Of a stretch of DNA of 33,964 nt, positions 7,792 to 15,593 are shown piece by piece (position 1 is the first letter of the stretch; every line of letters begins with the position of its first letter). The position numbers and the translations under genes were made by a program. The DNA comes from Actinospica durhamensis. Its GTDB lineage: Bacteria; Actinomycetota; Actinomycetes; Streptomycetales; Catenulisporaceae. Under the pieces are notes generated by a model. It saw only the letters and a list, made by a program, of their open reading frames with translations. It was not told the origin of the DNA and searched no databases. The stretch spans positions 1-33,964 of the forward strand of contig NZ_JAGSOG010000074.1 of the NCBI RefSeq assembly GCF_018139695.1, written 5' to 3'.

Positions 7792-9057
7792 TCACATCGC
7801 GCCGTGGTCGTTCCTGAAGAGGTATTCGATTCCCTTCCTGATGCCGGCGAAATGAGCGTCCAGCGTCTCGGCGTCGTCGGCGCCGGCCGTCAGATTGAGC
7901 ATCCGGCCGTGGGACACCGAGCGTGCGGCGCCGTATCGAGCGAGATCGCTGACGCCGCGGACCCCGGGCAGCCCCCGGATGTCGCGGACCGTCACCTCGG
8001 ATCGGACGGCGCCCGCCGGCTGCGGAAACGGCGGGTAGTACCCGAGCGCCCAGCCCGACGGGTGCCGATCCCCGAGGCGCGGCGTTCGCCCCAGGGCGCA
8101 TTCCAGCGCCGAGCGGACGAGGTCCACGCCACCGGTCATCAGCAGCAGACGGTTGAGATGCCCCCCGACTCGCCCGTTCACCTCCACGATGACCGGGCCG
8201 TGCGCCGTCAACGCGACTTCGGTGTGTGTCACGCGCCACGACACGCCGAGTGACGCGAGGCTCCGGTCGACGGCGTCGATCACCGTCTGCCGAGCCGTGG
8301 AGTCCAGGCGTGAGGGGAAGAAGGTGCCGGTCACCGAGACGCGGTCGCTGCCGTCGGGGCCGTCGCGGTGGCCCACGACGACGGGCATCTTGTCGAAGAG
8401 CGCGACGTGGTGACGCGCGTCGCCGGTGCACACCGATTCGACCGAGACGTATCCGGCCAGATGCCCGACCCCCGAGGGATGCGGGGCCAGGGTGACGCAG
8501 GACTCGAGCAGCAACCCGTCCCAGTGCCCGCGCGAGTTCTCCTGGTACGCCACGTCGTCGGGCTCGCGGATGAACGCCACGCCGGTTCCCCCGGTCGCCC
8601 TCCTGGGCTTGAGGACCGCGGGAAACCCGATCGCCCCGACGGCCCGCCTGAGATCCGAGGCCGAGTCAACCGCCGCGGCCGGCACCGAGACGTCGGCGGG
8701 GATCCGCTCGCGCTGACGCAGCTTGTCCCACGGCGCCTCGGTGCCCGGCGCACCCGGCAGGGCAAGGCGCGCCGTGACCGCGTCGCACACGTCGAGATCG
8801 AGATCGTGGAAGGTGGTCAGACCGCGCACGCGCGCGACCCGACAGGCGCGGGCCACCTCGTCCGTATCGGAGCAGCTCTCGAGCACCCGCGTTTTCGTGG
8901 CGCCGCGAGCGGCCTCGAGCAGCAGGGGATCGGCGTCGGCGTGGGCCGCTTCCAGGAGGATCACCGGCTCGCAGATCCCGGCGGAGGCGCGACAGATCTC
9001 TTGCAGAGTCGCGGCTCCACCGGGCCGGTAGATGATCGCCACGCGGGCCGGTTCCAC
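7792..9057 (-). CDS. ATP-grasp carboxylate-amine ligase
   Basis: The 421-residue protein has an N-terminal Rossmann-like part (ARVAIIYRPGG), then an ATP-grasp fold. FPAVLKPRRATGGTGVAFI places the ATP-binding Lys at 150 with the Gly-rich loop, and VIVEVNGRVGGH gives the metal-binding Glu292 and Asn294. Such enzymes activate a carboxylate as acyl phosphate and join it to an amine, often an amino acid or peptide. In this operon, between an A-T-C synthetase and an exporter, it may cap the N-terminus of the NRPS peptide, extend it by one residue or make an unusual building block. GTG 9057 is preferred over GTG 9093 because GGAAGGAG lies five bases before it. The gene follows the upstream NRPS after 46 bp. 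Confidence 0.85.
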   Translation of the reverse strand: MEPARVAIIYRPGGAATLQEICRASAGICEPVILLEAAHADADPLLLEAARGATKTRVLESCSDTDEVARACRVARVRGLTTFHDLDLDVCDAVTARLALPGAPGTEAPWDKLRQRERIPADVSVPAAAVDSASDLRRAVGAIGFPAVLKPRRATGGTGVAFIREPDDVAYQENSRGHWDGLLLESCVTLAPHPSGVGHLAGYVSVESVCTGDARHHVALFDKMPVVVGHRDGPDGSDRVSVTGTFFPSRLDSTARQTVIDAVDRSLASLGVSWRVTHTEVALTAHGPVIVEVNGRVGGHLNRLLLMTGGVDLVRSALECALGRTPRLGDRHPSGWALGYYPPFPQPAGAVRSEVTVRDIRGLPGVRGVSDLARYGAARSVSHGRMLNLTAGADDAETLDAHFAGIRKGIEYLFRNDHGAM

Positions 9058-9062
9058 GGCTG

Positions 9063-9070
9063 CTCCTTCC
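9063..9070 (-). promoter_or_regulatory. ribosome binding site fixing the ATP-grasp start
   Basis: GGAAGGAG on the minus strand, five bases before GTG 9057. The alternative in-frame GTG at 9093 has no comparable site and would put this one inside the coding sequence. Confidence 0.6.
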
Positions 9071-9103
9071 GGGGTCGATAAGGCAGGGGTCACCGTCGGC
9101 GCC

Positions 9104-12100
9104 TTACCCGACCAGCGCCCTGAGCGCGGCCACGTGCTCCTGTGCGACGTGCTCGAGGCGGCTGCGCGGGAGGAGGCCGGAGACGGCCAGCAGCGGCGGG
9201 CTCTTGCGGCCGCCCCGGGTCCGGCGCATCTTGACGTCCACCGTCAGCGGGAAGCCGGTTTCGTCGTAGGTCTCCACGCCGAGCAGCGCGTCCGCGGCGG
9301 ATTCCAGGACATGGAAGTCCACGAAGTTCATGTGGACCCGAACCGGCAGTTCGCCCCGGGTCCCGAGCTGATCGGCGAGCGGGACCAGGCGCGTTCGCAT
9401 GAGCTCGCGCTCGGCCGCCCAGACCTCCTGAACGAAGCCGAGCGCCGTGTTCTCGGGGTCGTCGGGCACCACGATCAGTCGAGGCCTGACGAAGTAGCCG
9501 ATGCAGCGGTCCGCGCCGGGAAGATCCGGCCGTCCGGAGATGGGGATGCACGAGACGAGCGAGCGCCCGTAGGCCGTGCCGGCGGCACGAAGGTGCGCGG
9601 CGACGTACACCGATTTCACCGGCACCCTCGCCTTCTGCGCGAACGCGGCTGCCGCCGAGGCGGTCTCCTCGTCGATCTCGACGGCGACCTCCTCGCGCGA
9701 GGCGGAGCGCGGTTGCGGGTCCGGTGCCGCAGCGGCGCCGGCGGAGAGCAGGTGCGCGAGCTGTTCGGGGCCCTTCGCCGCGCGGACCGCCGCGATGTCG
9801 TCGCGTTCGAGCTCGGGCAGAGCCCGCAGGATCCGCACGTGGTCCGGACTCGAGGAGGCGATCTCCTCGACGGTCCGGGTGCCGCGCGCCACATCGATCA
9901 GGTCGCTGAACAAGACGTTCAGGCTCCAACCGTCGCACACGACGTGATGCACGACGACGGTGAGGACGAAGCTGCCGTCTTCGAGCTTCGCCACCCGGAT
10001 CCGCAGCGGCGGCGCGCCGGCCAGGTCGAAGGGTGTGGCGCAGGACTGCCTCATCCAGTCCCGCGCCGTGTCCATGGCCGCTTCGAGCGGCAAAGCGCTG
10101 TCATCCGCCACGACGACGGGGACGTCGGCGCGCGGCTGCACCCGCACCTCCGCGCCGATCGCGTCGAGATCGAACCGCAGCCGCGCGGCGGGGTGCGCTT
10201 CGCCGAGGGCGCGCGCGTGCCGGGCGAGGGTCGGCAGATCCACCGGAAGCAGTGCCCTGACCAGCATGCCGTCCTGATAGAGCCGGTAATCGGAGCCGAA
10301 CCACTCGAACAGCAGCGTCTCCTGGGCCCTGGTGAGCGCGAACGCCTCTGCCGGCGCGTCGGGCTCGGCCCGGCCGCCGCCGTCCGGTGCGCTCGCCGAG
10401 GCTCCCGCCCAGGCCTCGGCGAGTTCCTTGACCGTCGGGTACTGGTAGAGGTCGAGCAGGGTCAGGCGTTCGCGCAGCCACGGCGCCTCGACGAACACCC
10501 GCAGCGCCATGATGCTGTCGCCGCCGAGCAGGAAGAAGTCCGTGTCCGACCCGACCTCGGCCGGGTCCATCAGGAGAACCTGCGCGAACGTCGCGCGGAT
10601 CGCGGCCTGCGCATCGCCCTGGTACGCGCCCGCCGCACCGCAGGCCGAGGCATCGGACGCGGCCCACGGGTCGGGCAGCCGATCCGTGTCGATCTTGCCG
10701 TTCCGGTTCAGCGGCAGCGCGGGGATCTCGGTCAGGCGCGCGGGCACCATGAATCCGGGCAGCACGGCCCGCAGTGCGAGAGCGCACGCGGCGAGGTCGA
10801 GCGGTCCGGCAGCCGCCGGTACCAGGTGGGCGACGAGGCTCTGCTCGTCCTCGCCGGGCCGCCGGGCGGCCAGGACGACGGCGTCCGCCACCGCATCCAG
10901 CCGCCGCGCGGCGGCTTCGACCTCTTCCAAGGCGATCCGGTGGCCCCGGATCTTGACCTGCCGGTCCGCCCTGCCGCGGTAGTGCAGGTCACCCTGCTGA
11001 TCTTCGTATCCGAGGTCGCCGGAGCGGTAGAAGCGTTCGGGCCCGCGCGCGGTCGCGAGGGTGACGAACCGCTGCGCGCTCAGCTCCGGGTCGTCCAGGT
11101 AGCCCAGGGCGAGGCCGGCGCCGCCCACGAACAGCTCGCCGACCGAACCGGACGGCACGGGCACCCCGTCCTGGTCGCACACCAGCACGGACCGGCCGGG
11201 CAGCGCCGCGCCGATCGGGCAGACGGGCGTGCCGAGCGCCTCCCGGTCCAGGATCCGCCACGTCGTGTGCACCGTCGTCTCGGTGATGCCGTACATGTTG
11301 ACCAGTTCCGGGCGACTGAAGCCGTTGCGGTCGGTCCATGTGCGCACGGTGTCGGACTGCAGCGCCTCGCCGCCGAAGACGATGTACCGCAGGTTCTCGG
11401 CGGCGGCGAGCAGTTCCGGACTCTCGGCGATGCGCCGGAACGAGGAAGGCGTCTGGGAGAAGACGCCGATGTCCTCGGCGCGGACGAACCCGGCGAGGGC
11501 CGCCGGGTCGAGGATCTGTTCGCGCGCGGCGAAACTGACCGTGCCGCCGGTCAGCAGCGCACCCCACAGCTCCCAGACCGAGAAGTCGAAGGCCGGCGAG
11601 TGGGTCGCTGCCCACACGAGGCCTGGCTCGAGCGTCATGCACCGGCCCGCCGACTCGATCAGCTGGCTGACCGCCTCGTGCGGGACCAGCACGCCCTTGG
11701 GCGATCCGGTGGATCCGGAGGTGTACATGATGTAGAGCGGGTGGCCCGGGCCGGGTTCCACCAGATCCTCCAGGGTCAGTCCCCAGCCGGGCGCCGCGTG
11801 CTGCGCCGCGCTCGCCGCGTCGAGCAGGACCGGGCCCGGCGGCGGGCTCCAGCCGCCGGTCGAGCCGCCGTGGACCACCACGGCGCACCGGGCGTGGGTG
11901 ATGATCGCGCCGGATCGCTCCGAGGCGTGGTTCAGGTCGAGCGGCACGTACGTCGCGCCGAGCGAGGCGACGGCGACGATGACGGCGGCGAATCCGGGCC
12001 CTGACGGCATGGCGACGGCGACGCGGGATCCCGGGCCCACCCCCGCCGCGTGCAGTTCCCGGCGGACGGCCAGCGCCTGCGCGCAGAGCTGGGCGTAGGT

Positions 12101-12184
12101 CGTGTTCATCTGCTGCGATCTGAGGGCGACGGCCTCCGGGTGGGCGAGGGCGCGCTCGAGAAGGCCGGTGCAGACGTTGGGCAT
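9104..12184 (-). CDS. NRPS module A-T-C, predicted threonine
   Basis: The 1026-residue synthetase has an adenylation domain (about 1-510: A3 YTSGSTGSPKG, A5 NMYGITETT, A8 VKIRGHRI, A10 PLNRNGKID), a carrier domain (GGDS, phosphopantetheine Ser557) and a condensation domain (about 620-1026) with HHVVCDGWS, catalytic His747. The hand-read code is DFWSVGMVHK, close to the published Thr code DFWNIGMVHK. The C domain is at the end, so this protein loads Thr, receives the upstream residue through the preceding protein's C domain, and passes the dipeptide to a carrier elsewhere. The A-T-E protein at 22853, which lacks a C domain, is the logical acceptor. AAGGGGA precedes ATG 12184. It is the second gene of the minus-strand operon, 46 bp after the first. 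Confidence 0.93.
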   Translation of the reverse strand: MPNVCTGLLERALAHPEAVALRSQQMNTTYAQLCAQALAVRRELHAAGVGPGSRVAVAMPSGPGFAAVIVAVASLGATYVPLDLNHASERSGAIITHARCAVVVHGGSTGGWSPPPGPVLLDAASAAQHAAPGWGLTLEDLVEPGPGHPLYIMYTSGSTGSPKGVLVPHEAVSQLIESAGRCMTLEPGLVWAATHSPAFDFSVWELWGALLTGGTVSFAAREQILDPAALAGFVRAEDIGVFSQTPSSFRRIAESPELLAAAENLRYIVFGGEALQSDTVRTWTDRNGFSRPELVNMYGITETTVHTTWRILDREALGTPVCPIGAALPGRSVLVCDQDGVPVPSGSVGELFVGGAGLALGYLDDPELSAQRFVTLATARGPERFYRSGDLGYEDQQGDLHYRGRADRQVKIRGHRIALEEVEAAARRLDAVADAVVLAARRPGEDEQSLVAHLVPAAAGPLDLAACALALRAVLPGFMVPARLTEIPALPLNRNGKIDTDRLPDPWAASDASACGAAGAYQGDAQAAIRATFAQVLLMDPAEVGSDTDFFLLGGDSIMALRVFVEAPWLRERLTLLDLYQYPTVKELAEAWAGASASAPDGGGRAEPDAPAEAFALTRAQETLLFEWFGSDYRLYQDGMLVRALLPVDLPTLARHARALGEAHPAARLRFDLDAIGAEVRVQPRADVPVVVADDSALPLEAAMDTARDWMRQSCATPFDLAGAPPLRIRVAKLEDGSFVLTVVVHHVVCDGWSLNVLFSDLIDVARGTRTVEEIASSSPDHVRILRALPELERDDIAAVRAAKGPEQLAHLLSAGAAAAPDPQPRSASREEVAVEIDEETASAAAAFAQKARVPVKSVYVAAHLRAAGTAYGRSLVSCIPISGRPDLPGADRCIGYFVRPRLIVVPDDPENTALGFVQEVWAAERELMRTRLVPLADQLGTRGELPVRVHMNFVDFHVLESAADALLGVETYDETGFPLTVDVKMRRTRGGRKSPPLLAVSGLLPRSRLEHVAQEHVAALRALVG

Positions 12185-12230
12185 CGTGTCCCCTTGCTCC
12201 TGTGTCGGCGGCGAGGTGGCTGTGCCGCCC

Positions 12231-15200
12231 CTACCCCGCGGCTTGCGTCAGGCGTCTGACCACGCCCGCGCTGACGTTGTGGGCCATGGTCCCGGCCACC
12301 AGGGCGCAGTCGTACAGGACCCGCACGATCGACGCGGCGCCCTCGTCCACGACCAGGTCCACGACCAGCGGAACGGCGAGGTGGCTGTAGGGCAGCTCGA
12401 TCGGTTCGGCGACGCAGCCCTCGAGCCGGAGGTCCGCGGTCGGTGAGTCCTGTACCGCGCCGATGACGTGGAACAGCTGACGCCCCGCCAGCCCGGCGGC
12501 CCTGGCCACCTCGGAGATGGACGGGTCGTTGTTGCGCATGCCGGCGAGCACGGCCTTCTCGGCCTCCGCCGCGAAATCACCGTCCGCGCAGGCCCGCAGC
12601 CTGATGCACATCGTGTTGATCAGGCATGCGATGGTGTCCTGCAGCACGGGGGTGGAGCGTTGGGACACCGGCATGCCGACCGTGAAATCCTCGGCGCCGG
12701 TGAGCTCGACGAGCGTCGCCCCGAGCGCGGCGATGAACGTGGGCAGAAGGCCGCTGCCGCGGGAGCGGCGGTGCAGGAGTTGCGCCTGATCCGGCGCCAG
12801 ACCGACGTCGATCTTCCGTACACCGATGTCCGGACACGGCGACGCGCTGAGCCACGGCGCGGGCCCGTCCGGCAGGCCGGCCAGCTCCTTCGCCCAATGG
12901 TCCAGCTGCCCCGGGAGGTCGGCCAGGCCGCGGATCCGCTCCATCTCGGCGTAGATCGCCGAGGGCGCCGCCACCGGGTGCGCGAAGCGCGCCTCGCGTC
13001 CCGCGCACCGCGCGCCGTACGCCTCGGCCAGATCCTCGGTGAAGATGGGCACCGACCAGCCGTCGAAGGCGATGTGGTGCACGGCCATGCCGAACAGCCA
13101 CTGTTCGCCCCCCTCGAGCCTGCCGAGCACCGCGCGCCAGACGTCTCCGTCGAATAGGGAGAAGGGCCGGTGGAGTGCCTCCCGGAGCCCCGCCAGGGCC
13201 GCCTGCTCGTCCGGGGCGTCGAGGTACTCGACCGTGACCGGGCGCTCGCAGCGGTTCCACATCGCCTTGTCGGCGAAACTGTAGATGCCGTGGAGGTAGG
13301 CGTGGCGGGCGTGCACGTCCTGCAACGCCTCGACGAAACGCTCGAGCTCGAGCGCGCCCGTGATGCGCCAGGCCGAGTAGGAGTTGTTGTGCCCGTCCTT
13401 GCCGTCGAGGTTCTGGAACAGGAACCCGGACTGCATCCCGGTCAACGGCGACGGCGCGTCCGCAACCGTATGGTCCGTCGGTTCCGGTTCCGCCGCGCTC
13501 TGACCGGCGATCCAGGCCCGCATCGCGTTCACCGACGGGTGGGTGAGCACGGTCGTGACGGGAATGCTCAGGCCGGTCGCCCGGCTCAGGGCCACACACA
13601 GCCGCACCGCGGCCAACGACGTGCCGCCGAGCTCGAACAGGGTCGCTTCCGGATCCACGGGTATGCCCCCGAGAACCCGGCTGAACGCGGCCACGAGCGG
13701 ATCTTCCGGATCTTCCCGATCGGCCTCGCTGCGCGTGCGATCGGCGGCGCGCTGCGCGAGGGCGGCGTGCAGCGCGGCGGTGTCGAGCTTCCCGTTGCCC
13801 GTCAGCGGCAGCGTCGCGAGCCGGACCACCGTGTCCGGGCACCAGCCCGGGGGCAGCGCGCGCTCCAGTGCGCCGCGCAGCTCCTTCTCGTCGAGGTGGT
13901 GCTCGGCGCTGGGCACCACGGCGAGCGCGAGCGACTCGGGCCGGCCGGAGGGGCCGGGCAGCGGCACCACGGCGCACCGCGCGACCGCCGCGAACCCGGC
14001 CGCCGTCCGCTCGATCTGCCCCGCGTCGATCCGATGCCCGCGGATCTTCAGCTCACGGTCCAGGCGCCCGGCGAACGTGAACAGGCCCCCGGAGGTCAGG
14101 GCGCCGTAGTCCCCGGTGCGGTAGACCCGCAGGCGCCGGCCGCCGATCGTGGCCTCGACGAACTTCGCCGCGGTCAACGCGTCGTCGCCGAGATAGCCGG
14201 GAGAGAGTCCGTCGCCTGAGATGCACAGCTCCCCGACCTCGTCCGGGGCGCACTCGCGCTCCCCGTCCAGCACGTGCACGCCGGTGCGCGGTACGGGCCG
14301 GCCGAGCGGGACGGGGCCGCGGGTGTCCTCGAGCGTGACCCGGTGGGTCAGGGCGTAGCAGGTCGACTCGACGGGCCCGTAGGCGTTGTAGAGGGGGATG
14401 TCCGGGTGCGCGGCCAGGAAGCGCGCGGCATGCGCGGGGGAGCACTCCTCACCGCCGCAGTAGACCGCGCGAAGGCCCTCGAACGCGGCGACGTCCTCGT
14501 CGACCAGAACGTTGAACAGCGAAGTGGTGAGGAAGACGGTGTTGACGCCGTGCTCCCGGATCTCGCCGCGCAGCTCCGCGGGTGTCAGCGCCCTGCGGCG
14601 CCGCAGTACGCAGACGCCGCCGTTCAGGAGCGGGCCCCAGACCTCGAGCGGAAGCACGTCCCAGGCCGACGAGCCCAGATGCGGCATCACGATCTCTGGG
14701 TCGTAGTGCGCGAGAGCCGCTCCGGTGAACAGCCGCAGGATAGCGTCGTGCGTCGAGAGCACCGCTTTCGGCTCGCCGGTGCTGCCCGAGGTGAAGAAGA
14801 CCGTCGCGACCCGCGTGTCCGGCGCGGGGTTCGGCGCCCACGCCGGGTCCGGCGCGGGCGCGGCGAAGCCGGGCGGTTCGACCTCGCGCCGGAAGCAGCC
14901 GCTGGCCCGGCCCGGCCCGGCGAGCGCGAGCGCGCCGCCGAGTATCTCGTCGATCCGTCGCAGACGCCGCGGGCTCCATTGCGGATCCATCACCGCGTAG
15001 ACGGCGCCGAGCTTGAGCACGCCGAGAGCCGCGGCGATCAGCGCCGGCGAGGTCTCCAGCTGGAGCGGGACGATGTCGCCGGCCCGGACTCCCTCCCGCG
15101 CCAGGTGAGCGGCGACGGCGTCGGACCACCCGTCGAGGCGGCCGCGGCTGATGGTCTGATCGCCGTCGATCAGCGCGGGAAGCTCCGGATCCGCCTGCGC

Positions 15201-15242
15201 GAGGCCGCGCAGGACCGCGGAGATGGACGCCGCGCTCACCAC
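12231..15242 (-). CDS. NRPS initiation module A-T-C, unknown amino acid
   Basis: The 1003-residue synthetase has an adenylation domain (A3 FFTSGSTGEPKAV, A5 NAYGPVEST, A8 LKIRGHRI, A10 LTGNGKLD), a carrier domain (GGTS, Ser542) and a condensation domain with HHIAFDGWS (His723). There is no N-terminal C domain, so it likely starts the chain with a free-amine residue. The hand-read code DVLFYGACYK matches no set I know: A4 reads WDVLPLEVW and A6 YCGGEE, both unusual. The C domain opening PLTGMQSGFLFQ is also atypical. Two GTG codons in a row (15242, 15239) can start it; there is no clear binding site. It is the first gene of the minus operon; the duplicated promoter element lies 80-172 bp upstream. 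Confidence 0.92.
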   Translation of the reverse strand: MVSAASISAVLRGLAQADPELPALIDGDQTISRGRLDGWSDAVAAHLAREGVRAGDIVPLQLETSPALIAAALGVLKLGAVYAVMDPQWSPRRLRRIDEILGGALALAGPGRASGCFRREVEPPGFAAPAPDPAWAPNPAPDTRVATVFFTSGSTGEPKAVLSTHDAILRLFTGAALAHYDPEIVMPHLGSSAWDVLPLEVWGPLLNGGVCVLRRRRALTPAELRGEIREHGVNTVFLTTSLFNVLVDEDVAAFEGLRAVYCGGEECSPAHAARFLAAHPDIPLYNAYGPVESTCYALTHRVTLEDTRGPVPLGRPVPRTGVHVLDGERECAPDEVGELCISGDGLSPGYLGDDALTAAKFVEATIGGRRLRVYRTGDYGALTSGGLFTFAGRLDRELKIRGHRIDAGQIERTAAGFAAVARCAVVPLPGPSGRPESLALAVVPSAEHHLDEKELRGALERALPPGWCPDTVVRLATLPLTGNGKLDTAALHAALAQRAADRTRSEADREDPEDPLVAAFSRVLGGIPVDPEATLFELGGTSLAAVRLCVALSRATGLSIPVTTVLTHPSVNAMRAWIAGQSAAEPEPTDHTVADAPSPLTGMQSGFLFQNLDGKDGHNNSYSAWRITGALELERFVEALQDVHARHAYLHGIYSFADKAMWNRCERPVTVEYLDAPDEQAALAGLREALHRPFSLFDGDVWRAVLGRLEGGEQWLFGMAVHHIAFDGWSVPIFTEDLAEAYGARCAGREARFAHPVAAPSAIYAEMERIRGLADLPGQLDHWAKELAGLPDGPAPWLSASPCPDIGVRKIDVGLAPDQAQLLHRRSRGSGLLPTFIAALGATLVELTGAEDFTVGMPVSQRSTPVLQDTIACLINTMCIRLRACADGDFAAEAEKAVLAGMRNNDPSISEVARAAGLAGRQLFHVIGAVQDSPTADLRLEGCVAEPIELPYSHLAVPLVVDLVVDEGAASIVRVLYDCALVAGTMAHNVSAGVVRRLTQAAG

Positions 15243-15590
15243 TGAGCCGGCTTTCCGCCGTCGGCGACCGCGGCGCGAGTGCGTTGACGGCGCGCCCGCG
15301 TACCGCAGGCAGCTGGCACGACTGACACCACGTGACGCCCCTCCCGTCGAATACGTACGCGGACCATGCTCTGCCGGCCCGCACCCGACAGGTAGTCGGG
15401 AACATCCCCTACGCGGGGCCCGGGCTCAGGCCGTGTCTTCGAACCAGCGTCGGATCAGGCCGCGGCGTCTGACGCGTGCGCTCGCAAGGCGCCGGGCCGT
15501 GCGCATACTCGGTCGTCTGTAAACGGTCCGGCAACGCCGCGAGCGTGCGTGGCAGGCGTCGCGGCCCCGACGATGGCTTGAAGACACGGC
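15243..15590. other. intergenic region upstream of the first NRPS operon
   Basis: This 348-bp stretch has no convincing gene. Its left part holds the minus-strand leader of the A-T-C operon and copy A of the duplicated promoter element (15322-15414). Its right part is filled by the 166-bp inverted-repeat element (15428-15593), which reaches the stop codon of the LuxR gene. Confidence 0.6.
15322..15414 (-). promoter_or_regulatory. promoter/operator element copy A, upstream of the A-T-C operon
   Basis: Read on the minus strand, this 93-bp segment matches 17655-17749 over its whole length with scattered substitutions and two single-base gaps. It opens with GTAGGGGATGTTCCCGAC (15395-15412, minus strand), an imperfect inverted repeat, then CTACCTGTCGGG, a shared GGCAGAGCAT block, a TACGTA block and CGACGGGAGG. 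It ends 80 bp before the NRPS start. Preservation of both core and spacing suggests a promoter with an activator site, probably for the LuxR regulator next door. No experimental support is available. Confidence 0.6.
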
Positions 15591-15593
15591 CTA
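15428..15593. repeat. MITE-like 166-bp imperfect inverted repeat
   Basis: The outer ends AGGCCGTGTCTTC (15428-15440) and its reverse complement (15580-15592) are identical over 13 bp. Complementarity continues inward with few mismatches for roughly 70 bp on each side (for example GCCGCGGCG against GCCGCGACG), leaving a loop of about 24 bases near 15500-15523. No transposase is present. The size and terminal repeats fit a non-autonomous insertion (MITE) or the remains of an insertion sequence; as RNA it would be a long hairpin that could end LuxR transcription. The stop codon of the LuxR gene (TAG, 15591-15593) lies at its edge, so the insertion may have set that protein's C-terminus. No clean target-site duplication was found. 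Confidence 0.65.

Noticed and set aside
6304-8253. 649-codon plus-strand frame opposite exporter and ATP-grasp genes
   Set aside because: Highly polar repetitive product spanning two convincing genes and their gap.
9032-12004. 990-codon open frame on the plus strand opposite the Thr synthetase
   Set aside because: It is the complement of a strongly biased real gene; the product is Arg/Gly/Asp-rich with no domain, and the minus strand has clear NRPS motifs.
9104-15242. Heterocyclisation (Cy) domains that would explain the SagB-like oxidase
   Set aside because: Both condensation domains carry HHxxxDGWS, not the Cy motif DxxxxD.
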